A stretch of DNA of 64,000 bases, taken from DASRFR01 sp035651455 (lineage in GTDB: Bacteria; Acidobacteriota; Terriglobia; Terriglobales; Acidobacteriaceae). Position 1 is the stretch's first letter; the number at the start of each line of letters is the position of its first letter. The stretch lies in assembly GCA_035651455.1 (NCBI GenBank), contig DASRFR010000029.1:248001-312000 (forward strand), written 5' to 3'. Under the pieces are notes generated by a model. It saw nothing but the letters and a program-made list of their open reading frames with translations, was not told the origin of the DNA and made no database searches. The position numbers and the translations under genes are program-made. Below are positions 28,190 through 38,701 of the stretch, piece after piece.

Positions 28190-29695
28190 TCAGTATGCAA
28201 AACCATCGGGCTGGGTCACCGCTCCCACACGGGTCTGGTCATCGATAAAATGCTGGCCCGCGGCCAGCGCCTGTCGATTTGTTTCCAGTAACTCTGTTCT
28301 TCGAACCTTGGTCTCCAAGACGCCTAAAGCTGTGTCCGGGGAAAGACACTCCGTTTCTTCCAGAAGCGCCCCCAGCAGCACCACATTCGTTGCCTTCGTG
28401 GAGCCCAGTTTATCGGCAATTTCAGAGGCGGAAATGCAAATGACGCGCGCTTGCGGCGGGGCAAAGTCGTCGGGCAGGCTCTCGCGATTGTAGAGAATCA
28501 ATCCACCGGGGGACACCTGGGGGGCGAACTTGCGCAGAGAAATTTCGTTCATGGCGATCAGCACGTCGGGATGAGAAATCAGCGGCGAGCCAATGCGTTC
28601 CTTCGAGAAACAAACATGGCAATGAGCGCTGCCCGACCGCATTTCCGGACCGTAAGATGGCAGCCAACTTACCTGCAGCCCTTCGCGCATGCCCATTTCC
28701 GTCAGAAGCTGGCCCAGGAGCAATACGCCTTGTCCTCCGAAGCCGGCCACCTTGATCGAAAATTCACGAAAGTGGTGCGCGTGCGCCTTGCCATTCTTGC
28801 TGTCGATGTCATGCTTGGGAGACAGTTCGAGGACCTCCCAAACAGTGCGCTGCGGGGCTGCGGTTTGCAGCACTTCGGGCTTGCGGTCGCGAAATACGTT
28901 GAGCGGAAAGTTGGGAATCATGGTTTCCGCCACCCACCTGCGGGCATCCACAGGATCCTTGCCCCAGATTGTCGGACACGGCGACAGGATTTCTACAAAG
29001 GTGAACCCTACTCCGTCGCGCTGCAATTCCAGCGCTTTCCGGATCGCCCGGCGTGCCTTCATCACATTCTTATTGTCGGAAAGCGCGACCCGTTCGACGT
29101 AAACCGGCGCCTCCAGTGTCGAAATAAGTTCCGCCATGTGCATGGGAAAGCCTTCGTTCACCGGCCTGCGTCCCCATGGCGAAGTTGTACTCTTCTGGCC
29201 TACCAGCGTCGTTGGAGCCATCTGCCCGCCCGTCATGCCATAGATGGCGTTATTCATGAAGAACACGGCTATCTTCTCACCGCGATTAGCCGCATGAATG
29301 ATTTCCGCGGTTCCAATGGCCGCGAGATCACCGTCGCCTTGATACGAAATTACGATCTTGTCAGGACAGGTTCGCTTGATGCCAGTGGCGGCCGCGGGAG
29401 CTCGTCCGTGCGCCACCTGAACGTTGCCCACATCGAAGTAGTAGTAGGCGAATACAGAGCAACCGACTGGGCTCACGAATATGGCTTTGTCCTGCAGGCC
29501 GAGATCCTCGAGCGCCTCTGCGATCAGCTTGTGGGCGACCCCGTGGCCGCATCCCGGGCAATAATGCGTCTGGTGCTGCAGGTCGGCTTTGCGCTCGTAA
29601 TGATCGTAAAAGACCTCCGACTTCGAATGAATCAGCTCGTAGCCGTTCCTGCCCGGCTGCACCTGTGCCACGCCGGGTTTTGTATTGTCCGCCAT
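28190..29695 (-). CDS. 2-oxoacid:ferredoxin oxidoreductase, fused beta and gamma subunits
   Basis: Residues about 1-300 are the thiamine-diphosphate-binding beta subunit: HYCPGCGHGVAHKL, VSPVGCSVFAYYY, ISYQGDGDLAAIGTAE and NNAIYGMTGGQMAPTT. Residues about 311-501 are the gamma subunit: IKVAGFGGQGVLLLGQLL, SYGPEMRSGSAHCHVCFS. The two are usually separate genes. Together with the alpha subunit and ferredoxin it would oxidatively decarboxylate a 2-oxoacid to an acyl-CoA with reduced ferredoxin. Naming in this family varies (Kor/Vor/Por), so the substrate is left open. The frame is open to 29818; ATG 29695 (MADN), with AAGAGG about eight bases upstream, is preferred, and ATG 29701 is also possible. 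Confidence 0.88.
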   Translation of the reverse strand: MADNTKPGVAQVQPGRNGYELIHSKSEVFYDHYERKADLQHQTHYCPGCGHGVAHKLIAEALEDLGLQDKAIFVSPVGCSVFAYYYFDVGNVQVAHGRAPAAATGIKRTCPDKIVISYQGDGDLAAIGTAEIIHAANRGEKIAVFFMNNAIYGMTGGQMAPTTLVGQKSTTSPWGRRPVNEGFPMHMAELISTLEAPVYVERVALSDNKNVMKARRAIRKALELQRDGVGFTFVEILSPCPTIWGKDPVDARRWVAETMIPNFPLNVFRDRKPEVLQTAAPQRTVWEVLELSPKHDIDSKNGKAHAHHFREFSIKVAGFGGQGVLLLGQLLTEMGMREGLQVSWLPSYGPEMRSGSAHCHVCFSKERIGSPLISHPDVLIAMNEISLRKFAPQVSPGGLILYNRESLPDDFAPPQARVICISASEIADKLGSTKATNVVLLGALLEETECLSPDTALGVLETKVRRTELLETNRQALAAGQHFIDDQTRVGAVTQPDGFAY

Positions 29696-29714
29696 ATTCA
29701 TCCTCTTTCCAGCC

Positions 29715-30767
29715 TTACGTGAGCGACCCCATGCGCGCCAGCAACTCGGCATGGACTTCCTCGACGGACGGCACATTCCCGCCCACCCGGCCGTAAAATT
29801 CCACCGGCACGCTTCCATTTAGCGCAAGGCGCACGTCTTCCACCATCTGGCCGTTACTGAGCTCCACCACCAGCACTTTCTGCACATGGGCGGCAGCCTG
29901 AGCCAACGCTTTCGAGGGAAACGGCCATAAAGTGATGGGACGAAATAAAGCAGCACGCAACCCGTCCTGGCGGGCTTCTTCCACCGCCGACCGCAGCACG
30001 CGGGAAGTAATGCCGTATCCCACCAGCAGGATTTCCGCGTCATCCGTCAGATAGGTTTCGTTACGCGTCTCAGTTTCTTGTGCAGCCTTGTACTTGGCTT
30101 CCAGCTTGCGTTGATGTGCTTCCAGATCGTCGGTTTCGAGATAAATCGAGCTAACCAGGTTTTTCCGAGTCTCGGCGGTTCCCTTCACGGCCCAGGGTTT
30201 CTCCGGAATTGTCACATCCTGGTATTCAAGATCGAGCGCTTCCATCATCTGGCCGATAAAACCATCTGCCAGAACAATTGCCGGGTTGCGATACTTGTCG
30301 GCCAGCTCAAAGGCCAGCACAGTCAGCTCTGCCATCTCCTGCACCGAGGCCGGCGCCAGCACGAAGTTGCGATAGTTGCCATGACCCCCGCCTTTGACCA
30401 TGGCGAAATAGTCGCTCTGTTCGGGAGCGATATTGCCTAAACCCGGCCCTCCTCGCACGACATCGACGATGACGCACGGCAGTTCCGAGCCCGCCATGTA
30501 GGAAATGCCTTCCTGCATCAAGCTGAGACCAGGGCCGGAGGATGCGGTCATGACGCGGGCCCCGGCCGCAGCTGCGCCGTACACCATGTTGATGGCGGCG
30601 ACTTCGCTTTCCGCCTGCAAGAAAGTTCCACCGACTTGCGGTATGTACAACGCTGCCGCTTCGGTGATCTCGCTGGCAGGAGTAATCGGGTATCCATAAA
30701 AGGAGCGGCAACCTGCCAGAATGGCTCCCTTGATGACCGCTACATTGCCCTTACAGAGCTGCCGCAT
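29715..30767 (-). CDS. 2-oxoacid:ferredoxin oxidoreductase alpha subunit (VorB/KorA type)
   Basis: This 350-aa alpha subunit has the pyrimidine-binding half: [59 protein letters not shown] and [20 protein letters not shown] transketolase-C-like end follows ([31 protein letters not shown]). The short length and PITPASEI motif fit the VorB/KorA group. A consensus ribosome site (AGGGAGG) precedes ATG 30767, which lies inside the end of the ferredoxin gene (17-base overlap), so the genes are translationally linked. It is followed after 20 bases by the beta-gamma fusion gene. Confidence 0.9.
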   Translation of the reverse strand: MRQLCKGNVAVIKGAILAGCRSFYGYPITPASEITEAAALYIPQVGGTFLQAESEVAAINMVYGAAAAGARVMTASSGPGLSLMQEGISYMAGSELPCVIVDVVRGGPGLGNIAPEQSDYFAMVKGGGHGNYRNFVLAPASVQEMAELTVLAFELADKYRNPAIVLADGFIGQMMEALDLEYQDVTIPEKPWAVKGTAETRKNLVSSIYLETDDLEAHQRKLEAKYKAAQETETRNETYLTDDAEILLVGYGITSRVLRSAVEEARQDGLRAALFRPITLWPFPSKALAQAAAHVQKVLVVELSNGQMVEDVRLALNGSVPVEFYGRVGGNVPSVEEVHAELLARMGSLT

Positions 30768-31026
30768 TGTGACCTCCCTGGGTGGATAGCGGCTTGGCCG
30801 GCGCTGCCACACGGTAGACCTCGATCGCCCCCGGCTCAGGGCAACAATAGAAGCAGATACCGCAGCCGGTGCAATCGTGGCCGGTGTAGCGCGCGGGATG
30901 CACGCCGTAGGCGCTCAGTTCCGGCGCCAGCTCCAGGCACTTCGGCGGGCAAGACTCTACGCACAGCCCGCATCCCTTGCACTCTTCCACGCTGATGGTG
31001 ACTTTTCCACGCGCTTGTCCTGCCAT
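30751..31026 (-). CDS. 2x[4Fe-4S] ferredoxin subunit (delta) of the 2-oxoacid oxidoreductase
   Basis: This is a 91-aa dicluster ferredoxin with [13 protein letters not shown] and [15 protein letters not shown]; each is a CxxCxxCxxxCP-type cluster motif. It passes electrons from the ThDP active site to soluble ferredoxin. The stop of the CoA-transferase gene is four bases away on one side and the alpha subunit overlaps it on the other, fixing it in the same operon. Confidence 0.92.
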   Translation of the reverse strand: MAGQARGKVTISVEECKGCGLCVESCPPKCLELAPELSAYGVHPARYTGHDCTGCGICFYCCPEPGAIEVYRVAAPAKPLSTQGGHNAAAL

Positions 31027-31029
31027 AGA

Positions 31030-32361
31030 TCACCTCGCCGCGACCGCTTGTGGCACCTGCGGACGCTGCAACCACTTTGTCTTTTCGCAGTACTGGTAAA
31101 GCTCTTCCCGGAACTTGGGATGGGCGATTTCAATCAACGCCTTAGCACGCTCGCGGATTGACTTCCCGTGCAGATAAGCGATGCCGTACTCTGTGACCAC
31201 AAAGCGGATCAACCCGCGCGAGGTGACGACGCCGGCGCCGGGATCAAGCATCGGGACGATTCTGGAAAGTGTTCCCCCCTTCGCCGTCGACGATAGGGCA
31301 ATGATCGGCTTGCCGCCCTTCGACTTGGAAGCTCCGCGCAGGAAATCTACTTGTCCGCCGATGCCACTGTAGAAACGCGTTCCGATCGAGTCAGAACACA
31401 CTTGGCCGGTGAGATCCACCTGCAGAGCCGAGTTGATTGCTACCATGTTGTCGTTACGGGCGATGAACACCGGGTCATTGGTGTATGCCGTCGGATGAAA
31501 CTCAAAAATCGGATTGTCGTCGACGTAATCAAAGAGTTTTTTGCTGCCTAGAGCGAACCCGAGAATGATCTTGCGCGGCTTGAAGTTCTTTCGCGCCCCG
31601 GTGATTACCCCGGCATCGATCAGCGGAATTACGCCATCCGAGACCAGTTCGCTGTGAATTCCCAGGTCCTTGCGGTCCAACAGAAAAGGCAATACCGCAT
31701 CGGGTATTCCGCCAATGCCGGTCTGCAGCACTGCGCCGTCCTTGATCAACCCAGCGACGTTACGGGCAATTGCCGTATGCATGTCGGTGATTTCCGGCTT
31801 CTTCAGCGCACACAGCGGCCGCGACGACTCCACGATCGCGTCGATCTTGGTGACGTGAATGAAACTGTCGCCGTAGGTTCTAGGCATCTGGTCGTTTACC
31901 TGGGCCACGACGTAACGCGCCACCTTGGCCGCGGTGAGGGTCGTGTCCACACCTACTCCGAAACTGCAGAACCCGTGCGCATCGGGAGGGGAAACCTCGA
32001 TCAGGGCTACGTCAATCGGCATCGCCCCGCTTTCAAATAATTCTTCGATTTCGCTCAGGTAGACCGGGGTGTAGTCTGCGCGCCCCTCGTTCACCGCTTC
32101 GCGTACGTTGGCCCCGATAAATACGGCATTGTGGCGGAAATGTGCCGCCATGTCGGGCTTCACGTAATCTGCGTTGCCCAGGGTCATCATGTGCACGATC
32201 TCGACATCGTGAACGTAGGGTCCTCGCTTGAGCAGAGCCTCGACCAGCGTCTCCGGTTCCGCGCAGCCTGGCTGGATGTAAACTCGCATGCCGGATTGCA
32301 CAGCCCGCAGCGCCTCTTCCGGTGTTCTCAGTTTCTTCTTGTACTCAATCTCCCACGACAT
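31030..32361 (-). CDS. Acetyl-CoA hydrolase/CoA-transferase family protein (Cat1/4-hydroxybutyrate CoA-transferase-like)
   Basis: This 443-aa family I-type CoA-transferase has VYIQPGCAEPETLVEALLKR near the N-terminus. GIGGIPDAVL follows, then HSELVSDG, whose Glu is the expected covalent CoA-acceptor, and later GGQVDFLRGASKSKGGKPIIAL and VVTEYGIAYLHGKSIRERA. It could transfer CoA between acetate, succinate, propionate or similar acids. Being the gene just upstream of the ferredoxin oxidoreductase subunits, it may recycle CoA from their acyl-CoA product. Start ATG 32361. It is probably co-transcribed with the RsbRD-like gene upstream. Confidence 0.88.
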   Translation of the reverse strand: MSWEIEYKKKLRTPEEALRAVQSGMRVYIQPGCAEPETLVEALLKRGPYVHDVEIVHMMTLGNADYVKPDMAAHFRHNAVFIGANVREAVNEGRADYTPVYLSEIEELFESGAMPIDVALIEVSPPDAHGFCSFGVGVDTTLTAAKVARYVVAQVNDQMPRTYGDSFIHVTKIDAIVESSRPLCALKKPEITDMHTAIARNVAGLIKDGAVLQTGIGGIPDAVLPFLLDRKDLGIHSELVSDGVIPLIDAGVITGARKNFKPRKIILGFALGSKKLFDYVDDNPIFEFHPTAYTNDPVFIARNDNMVAINSALQVDLTGQVCSDSIGTRFYSGIGGQVDFLRGASKSKGGKPIIALSSTAKGGTLSRIVPMLDPGAGVVTSRGLIRFVVTEYGIAYLHGKSIRERAKALIEIAHPKFREELYQYCEKTKWLQRPQVPQAVAAR

Positions 32362-32423
32362 CCCCAGCTCTCCTTCGACTTCCGTCTTCCCGCTATATGC
32401 TGCCTCGCGTTGGACAGACTTTC

Positions 32424-32891
32424 CTAGCGGGTGGAACTCATCTCCGCAATCGCCGCCGGAGCCAGAGCGCGCTCATATCCCAGCGCCGCAAAGTAAATAG
32501 CCCTATCAAAAAATTGATCCAGCAACTGCAGCATTTCCAGCTCGCTAAAGACCTCCACGGGGCGCTCCAGAACAGATTCCTTACGCAAAAACTCCCACAA
32601 ATTTTCCTTGGTCAGGATGATCGTCCACGTCAGTTGGCTGAGCGGGACGCTTTGCTGGGCCCGTCGGGCGCCGATCTCGGCGTAGCGCTTCTCGATGTCG
32701 AATTCGCTCTTTCCGAGGAGCCAATCGCCCAGGTGACGGTAGATTTCGTAAACTCGCTGTTTGAGTTCCTCGGCGGGAACATTGCTATACAAAGGCACAA
32801 CTTCCGAGTTTTGCACCTTCTGGAGAAGACTGGTGGCGAGGGCGTCCGAGTGGGTTTCGATCAGTCGGACGAGCCGGTACGCGAGCATCAT
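32424..32891 (-). CDS. Stand-alone RsbRD-type N-terminal domain protein
   Basis: This 155-aa, wholly helical protein (MMLAYRLVRLIETHSDALATSLL, VYEIYRHLGDWLLGKSEFDIEKRYAEIGARRAQQSVPLSQLTWTI) resembles the globin-like sensor domain found at the N-terminus of RsbR co-antagonists. No STAS domain follows, so it could be a lone sensor or regulator. A GTG at 32963 is in frame, but ATG 32891 is preceded by GAGGAGG at ideal spacing and is chosen. It lies upstream of the CoA-transferase operon and downstream of a CRP-like palindrome. Confidence 0.65.
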   Translation of the reverse strand: MMLAYRLVRLIETHSDALATSLLQKVQNSEVVPLYSNVPAEELKQRVYEIYRHLGDWLLGKSEFDIEKRYAEIGARRAQQSVPLSQLTWTIILTKENLWEFLRKESVLERPVEVFSELEMLQLLDQFFDRAIYFAALGYERALAPAAIAEMSSTR

Positions 32892-32970
32892 GACCGCCTC
32901 CTCAAGCGTTTGTGCCAATTCAGTGTCGGCTGCACCAGGGATTACAGCCGTGACCCTTAACACCAGCGAT

Positions 32971-32986
32971 TGTGATCGCCATCACA
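32971..32986. promoter_or_regulatory. CRP/FNR-family-like operator palindrome
   Basis: TGTGATCGCCATCACA has perfect 6-base half sites (TGTGAT / ATCACA) and fits the TGTGA-N6-TCACA consensus of CRP. Its centre is about 88 bases upstream of ATG 32891 of the minus-strand RsbRD-like gene. On that strand a possible -10 element (TGTAAT, 32946-32941) would place it near the class II activator position. Whether this genome carries a matching regulator is not known from the window. Confidence 0.5.
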
Positions 32987-33114
32987 GGCGCTTAGGCTTG
33001 CAGGACAGTCACTTAAGCGAACAACCGTTGCGACTCGCAGGCGAAGCAGGTTTACAGACTGCCGCCATCGCAAGCTTTGACGCTGGCACACTACCAACGT
33101 GGAGAATCCGCGGT

Positions 33115-35907
33115 TTAAGGTTTGGTCTCCTGCAGCAATATGACGTCGGCAGTTTCGGTAGTGTGCAGCACGGCTAGCTTATGGCCGTCGGGCGACCAGT
33201 GGAAATCCTCGATTTGGCCTGAAGGAAATTGGGTAAGCTGGCGGCGTGGTGAGCCATCGAGGGGATGGATCCAGATGTTGTCCACGCCTTTGTTGCGTAC
33301 GGTGTAGGCCAGCGCCTTGCCATCGGGAGAAAAATTCAATGAGCCCCTGATCTGCGGATCGGGATCGATCACCCGCGGCTTGGATTGGCTGGTCGCGGTG
33401 GGATCCGCAATGGCGATTTTATGTATGGAGGTCGTTATGTCTGGTTCTGTCACATCATACTGAATAGCGAGCATTTTTCCGTCCGGCGACAGTGCCCCTC
33501 CCAGCGACGTAAACGCATTTGTTATTGAGCTGCCCGGAACTGGCGAGGAATTCGTGCCGTCGATGGAGACTCTCCATTCATTCGCCAGATTGGCATAGTA
33601 AACCTGCTTACCATCCGGCGAGCAAACAGGTCCCCGATCGACTTTGCCGTTAGTGAGCTGTTTTTTTCCAGACCCGTCCAGGTTGGCACGCCAGATATTT
33701 ATCCCAGTTGACGAGCCGCGAAACGCCCAGGTAAAGAGCAGGTATTGGCTGCCACACGTCTTGACTTCGTTGATGTAGCCCTCCGACTCGTTAATCAAGG
33801 TAGTGCTGGAGGAACCATCCGAACTGAACGTTCGCACTCGGCCGAAATCGCTTACCAGGAGCTTGCCGTCCTGCGTCCAGCCGAGATCGCGCGCGCCTTG
33901 CATTTGCGAAACCGCCTGGGGAAGGCCCCCACGGCCGGGAGCGTTGCCGTTTAGCAGGTAGACCTCGTTCGTAGATCTTGCCTGCACGCTTGCGGCGGTC
34001 TTGCCATCGCTCGCCACTGTCAACGACCGGTAATTGCTGGTGTCCCGGGTGACTGGCTGGAATCGCCCCTCGGGATAGGAGATCAACCCGATCTGTCCCA
34101 TGTCGAGAAAGTAGCGGCGCAGATTGTAGTTGATCAGCAGCCAGCGCCCCGACGGCAGCCATTGGGTCTCGAACACGACCCTGTCTTTGAACTCTGTAAA
34201 TGGCGCAATCTTTTTAGACGCGAAGTCAAACGAGTTGAGCCCACCAAACTTATCTCCAAAACCGAAAATGCTGAAGATTGCTTTTTTACCATCCGGCGAA
34301 GGAGTGATAGAGGCCGGAACGATAAATCCGTTCAGCGGTTCGGTGCTCAGAGTAGTTTCCTCGCTGCCATCGAGATTGGCCATGAGTACCTGGTACTCGC
34401 CGACTTTAGGATCGTTGGCGCGTACGTAAGCGATGTGGCGGCCGTCGCCGAGGAAGGCGAGATCGGTATCGACATCGCCGAGGATTTTTTGCGGCGATCC
34501 TCCCAGCACGGGGACGCGGTAATAATCCCAGGAGGTTCCCGTCGCAGTCGGACTGCGCTCGAAGTAGACGTAGTTCGCGTCGGGAGAAAATTGCAGGTTT
34601 CGGTAGGGCTCGGGTCCGGGCGGGATTACCTGCGTATCGCTACCCGTCGGAATGTTGCGTAGCCACAGGCTTTGCATACCGCCGTCATCCTGGACATTGA
34701 GCACATATTTCCCATCGGGCGAAATGGCCGCCTCGTTGGCCTTACCGGTATTGGTGATCTGCGTAACACTGAAATTCTGGAACGGCACGGGCCCGCTCCG
34801 GTTCAACAACCAGTAAAGCCCCGATCCAACTATCGCGATTACCACGACAGCGGCCGCCACCATCATCAGCGTGCTTTTCTGTCGCGGCGCGACTACCGCC
34901 GCCACTGAACTGGGGCTCTCCGGCTGGACCGCTTGCGCCGCTGCCGCAGCCACACCCGATGTGCCTGACGCGAAGTTCGCCGGCGCGACCGGCAAAGCCG
35001 CTCCTGAACTGGCCTCCGCAGTCGGCTTCCTCCCTGAGCCGCTGTCCCGCAGCAGGCGCTTCAGATCTCCGCGAATTTCCGAGGCGTGCTGATAGCGCAG
35101 GTCGCGATCTTTTTCCAAGCACTTGTTGACGATGTCTTCGAACTTGGCGGGAAGGTCCGGATTCAGGCGGACCGGCGCAATCGGCTCGCGATTCAAAATC
35201 GCATCAAAAATGACTGCAGAAGTATCGCCGCGAAACGGTATCGTGCCCGTCGCCATTTCGTAGAGCACGGCGCCGAAGGAAAAAAGGTCGGTCCGCGAAT
35301 CCAGGTCTTTTCCTTTAGCCTGCTCCGGCGACATGTACGCTACTGTTCCTATCGCGGTGCCCGGACTCGTCAGGTACTCGACGCTCACGGCGGCAGTCGC
35401 TTCGTTCAACGTTCCCGGAGTGCCTTTGCCCGGAATTGTGGTCAGCTTGGCCAAGCCGAAGTCCAGAATTTTCGCGTGTCCTCGTTTGGTAACGAAGATA
35501 TTGGCGGGTTTGATGTCGCGATGCACGATACCTTCTGCGTGCGCCGCGTCGAGCGCATCCGCGATCTCTACAGCCAACGAGAGCAGGTCTTCGATATCCA
35601 ACGGCCGCCCTGCGATGCGATGTTTCAGCGTCAAGCCATCCAGAAACTCCATGACGATGAAAGCCTGGCCATCCTGCTCGTCGATTTCGTGGATAGTGCA
35701 AATGTTGGGATGGTTCAAGGCCGACGCCGCTTTGGCCTCCCGCTGGAAACGGGTGAGCGACTGCTGATCCTTCGCGACCTCATCCGGCAGGAATTTCAGG
35801 GCCACGAAGCGGCCGAGCTTGATATCCTCGGCCTTGTAGACGACACCCATACCGCCGCCGCCCAGCCTTTCGAGAATGCGGTAATGGGAGATAGTTTTGC
35901 CGATCAT
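33115..35907 (-). CDS. Ser/Thr protein kinase with C-terminal TolB/WD40-like propeller
   Basis: This is a one-pass membrane kinase. The kinase domain (about 8-270) keeps all key elements: glycine loop [18 protein letters not shown] lysine, [20 protein letters not shown] and [10 protein letters not shown] Pro/Ala linker and one helix (about 345-365) follow. The extracytoplasmic region carries repeated PD40-like blades with SPDGK motifs ([69 protein letters not shown]). It probably phosphorylates cytoplasmic targets in response to an envelope signal. Length 930 aa is usual for Acidobacteriota kinases of this class. ATG 35907 is the only sensible start. Confidence 0.92.
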   Translation of the reverse strand: MIGKTISHYRILERLGGGGMGVVYKAEDIKLGRFVALKFLPDEVAKDQQSLTRFQREAKAASALNHPNICTIHEIDEQDGQAFIVMEFLDGLTLKHRIAGRPLDIEDLLSLAVEIADALDAAHAEGIVHRDIKPANIFVTKRGHAKILDFGLAKLTTIPGKGTPGTLNEATAAVSVEYLTSPGTAIGTVAYMSPEQAKGKDLDSRTDLFSFGAVLYEMATGTIPFRGDTSAVIFDAILNREPIAPVRLNPDLPAKFEDIVNKCLEKDRDLRYQHASEIRGDLKRLLRDSGSGRKPTAEASSGAALPVAPANFASGTSGVAAAAAQAVQPESPSSVAAVVAPRQKSTLMMVAAAVVVIAIVGSGLYWLLNRSGPVPFQNFSVTQITNTGKANEAAISPDGKYVLNVQDDGGMQSLWLRNIPTGSDTQVIPPGPEPYRNLQFSPDANYVYFERSPTATGTSWDYYRVPVLGGSPQKILGDVDTDLAFLGDGRHIAYVRANDPKVGEYQVLMANLDGSEETTLSTEPLNGFIVPASITPSPDGKKAIFSIFGFGDKFGGLNSFDFASKKIAPFTEFKDRVVFETQWLPSGRWLLINYNLRRYFLDMGQIGLISYPEGRFQPVTRDTSNYRSLTVASDGKTAASVQARSTNEVYLLNGNAPGRGGLPQAVSQMQGARDLGWTQDGKLLVSDFGRVRTFSSDGSSSTTLINESEGYINEVKTCGSQYLLFTWAFRGSSTGINIWRANLDGSGKKQLTNGKVDRGPVCSPDGKQVYYANLANEWRVSIDGTNSSPVPGSSITNAFTSLGGALSPDGKMLAIQYDVTEPDITTSIHKIAIADPTATSQSKPRVIDPDPQIRGSLNFSPDGKALAYTVRNKGVDNIWIHPLDGSPRRQLTQFPSGQIEDFHWSPDGHKLAVLHTTETADVILLQETKP

Positions 35908-36350
35908 GATGCGCCCAGAATTGGAGTGGCGCCCATGTTAGGAGTTGCAGGGGAGCAAGTCAACGGAATGGGACAGCAGTGAACATGCTGAGCGCGTCGG
36001 TTCGGCTGGGATTGAGGCCGCCAAATCGTATTTTTGGGAGCGGTGATTAACGGCGGCAGCAACGGGGTGAATGTCGGGCTGATACGCAGTGAGGCCCTGA
36101 CACGACGGCCGGCAGATCACGTATGTAGCATGCCGCAGCACAACCGGGTAATCGCCGGTAATATGTTCGAAGGTTTGGCCTGTCGCGCCAGCCCGGACGG
36201 CCCCTAATGCCTGCATTGACAATTCTTTGCAGCCTACGTTATCTTTAAAGCTTCGGAAGTCCTGCGGTTGCCCGCCTGATACCCCTCGCCTTCAGCGAGA
36301 AGGGGAAACTCAGCGGTCTTCTTTGCGTTTTTATTTTCTGGAGATTTCTG
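35908..36350. other. Divergent intergenic region, kinase / rplM
   Basis: These 443 bases separate the minus-strand kinase start from rplM. They contain the sigma-70-like promoter at 36216-36244 and, after it, a leader of about 100 bases. The leader holds a short hairpin candidate, CCCCTCGC ... GCGAGAAGGGG near 36276-36305, which might take part in autoregulation by L13. No gene or RNA family was recognised in the 35908-36215 part. Confidence 0.5.
36216..36244 (+). promoter_or_regulatory. Sigma-70-type promoter for rplM-rpsI
   Basis: TTGACA at 36216-36221, a 17-base spacer and TTATCT at 36239-36244 match the -35 and -10 consensus closely. It faces rplM, which starts about 100 bases downstream. 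Confidence 0.75.
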
Positions 36351-36782
36351 ATGTCAACTTATTTCCCCAAAGAGGGGGAAATTGCGCGCAAGTGGTACGT
36401 CGTGGATGCTGCCGGGCAGACGCTCGGGCGGTTGTCGTCTCACATCGCTCGCATCCTCATGGGCAAAGAAAACCCCAAGTACACGCCGTTCATCGACACT
36501 GGGGACCATGTCATCGTGATCAATGCCGAAAAGGTGCGGACCACGGGCATGAAGTCGGAGCAGAAGAAGTATCAGCACTATACGGGTTACCCGGGCGGAC
36601 TGCGGACGGAAGAATTCCGCAAGCGTTTCGATCGCAAGCCGGAGTTGGTGATCGAAGAAGCGGTGAAACGCATGCTCCCAAAAACCAAGCTGGGACGCCA
36701 GATGATCAGCAAGATGAAGATCTATCGTGGCGAGAAGCATCCCCATACCGCACAGAAGCCGGAAGCGCGAGTGATCGCGTAG
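36351..36782 (+). CDS. rplM: 50S ribosomal protein L13
   Basis: This is an early-assembly protein of the large ribosomal subunit. It carries the family's [58 protein letters not shown] and [13 protein letters not shown] segments. Length (143 aa) is standard. The ATG follows GGAG. It is paired with rpsI as in most bacteria. Confidence 0.98.
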   Translation: MSTYFPKEGEIARKWYVVDAAGQTLGRLSSHIARILMGKENPKYTPFIDTGDHVIVINAEKVRTTGMKSEQKKYQHYTGYPGGLRTEEFRKRFDRKPELVIEEAVKRMLPKTKLGRQMISKMKIYRGEKHPHTAQKPEARVIA

Positions 36783-36886
36783 TTCAGATTTTCGGGTTTG
36801 GCTTAAACCCAATTCAGAATCTTTGAAAGGTTGAGTGCTTTCTGGTCGTAATGCTGCAAGCGTAAGACCGGAAGCTACGAGCGAGA

Positions 36887-37282
36887 ATGGCAGAATTAGT
36901 GCAATATTACGGAACCGGTCGCCGCAAGTCGGCGGTGGCCCGCGTCTATCTTCGTCCGGGAAGCGGCGACTTCAAGGTCAACGGTAAGCCCTTCGAGCAG
37001 TACTTCGTTACAGAATCGCAGCGCTCCAGCGCCAGGCAGCCGCTGCTGACCACTGAAACGGCCGCCAACTTCAATGTCGTGGCGAATGTTTCAGGCGGCG
37101 GCGTGGCCGGTCAGGCCGACGCGGTGAAGCTCGGCGTCGCGCGCGCACTCATGATCTTCAATATCGAGTTGCGCAAAAAGCTCAAAGCCGAGGGCATGAT
37201 CACTCGCGATTCGCGTGCCAAGGAGCGAAAGAAGTACGGGCAAAAGGGCGCCCGCAAGCGCTTCCAGTACTCGAAACGGTAA
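36887..37282 (+). CDS. rpsI: 30S ribosomal protein S9
   Basis: S9 contacts the P-site tRNA through its C-terminus. It has [20 protein letters not shown], an [20 protein letters not shown] core and the basic tail [24 protein letters not shown] ending. Length 131 aa is normal. It lies 104 bases after rplM in the same operon. Confidence 0.98.
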   Translation: MAELVQYYGTGRRKSAVARVYLRPGSGDFKVNGKPFEQYFVTESQRSSARQPLLTTETAANFNVVANVSGGGVAGQADAVKLGVARALMIFNIELRKKLKAEGMITRDSRAKERKKYGQKGARKRFQYSKR

Positions 37283-37439
37283 AGAGTAGCGAGCACCCGG
37301 TGCCGGGAAGCAAAGCACTCCCGGTGTACGTCACTCGGTCCTCGCAACCTGAGTTTAGGTGTTCAATTCTTCCCGTGCCCAGAGGGTGCGGGGACGGGAA
37401 TGGCAATCCGGAAGACGGTTGCGGGTGTCCGGAATCAGT

Positions 37440-37459
37440 CGGGTGAGTCGACTGACCCG
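37440..37459 (+). other. Near-perfect palindrome in the rpsB leader
   Basis: CGGGTGAGTCGACTGACCCG is a 20-base inverted repeat with one mismatched pair. It lies about 50 bases before rpsB. It could fold in the leader RNA and serve S2 autoregulation, or be a protein-binding site. Nothing else was recognised in the 224-base gap between rpsI and rpsB apart from a CCGGGA/TCCCGG hairpin near 37303-37324 that lacks a U-tract. Confidence 0.35.
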
Positions 37460-37506
37460 GGTACCGACAACCGATTGGAAGGATGTAGACCGAATGAGGA
37501 GGTTGT

Positions 37507-38442
<936 letters not shown>

Positions 38443-38528
38443 GAGTCGTTTCGGGCCTGGCGCTGCAGGCCAGCGCAGCGGGCTTACGCAGGACAGCTGC
38501 GATTTAACCGGGTTTTGCTCGCAATCTG

Positions 38529-38554
38529 ACCCGCGCGGGTCGTCCGGCGCGGGT
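38529..38554 (+). terminator. GC-rich hairpin between rpsB and tsf, possible attenuator
   Basis: ACCCGCGC (38529-38536) pairs with GCGCGGGT (38547-38554) around a 10-base loop and is followed by TAAATTTTG. The upstream arm can also form a competing palindrome (GACCCGCGCGGGTC). Such structures may partly terminate or attenuate transcription between the two genes. Confidence 0.45.
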
Positions 38555-38701
38555 TAAATTTTGTTAGGAGCATTTCGCACAATTCTCGTCCGAGGGTTGC
38601 GGGAACTCTGCTTCTGTCAGAAACCCAGCGGCTTTGATGTTTGAAGCGTGCGCAGGCACGCGTCATCCAATACTCAGAACAAACAGTCAGGTATTCTTAG
38701 A

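Noticed and set aside
28451..29722. 423-aa open frame on the plus strand
   Set aside because: It lies wholly antisense to the 2-oxoacid oxidoreductase beta-gamma gene, has no recognisable motif and no ribosome site; a high-GC shadow.
32892..32963. Longer N-terminus of the RsbRD-like protein from GTG 32963
   Set aside because: No ribosome site there, while GAGGAGG precedes ATG 32891; the GTG also lies only 8 bases from the CRP-like site.
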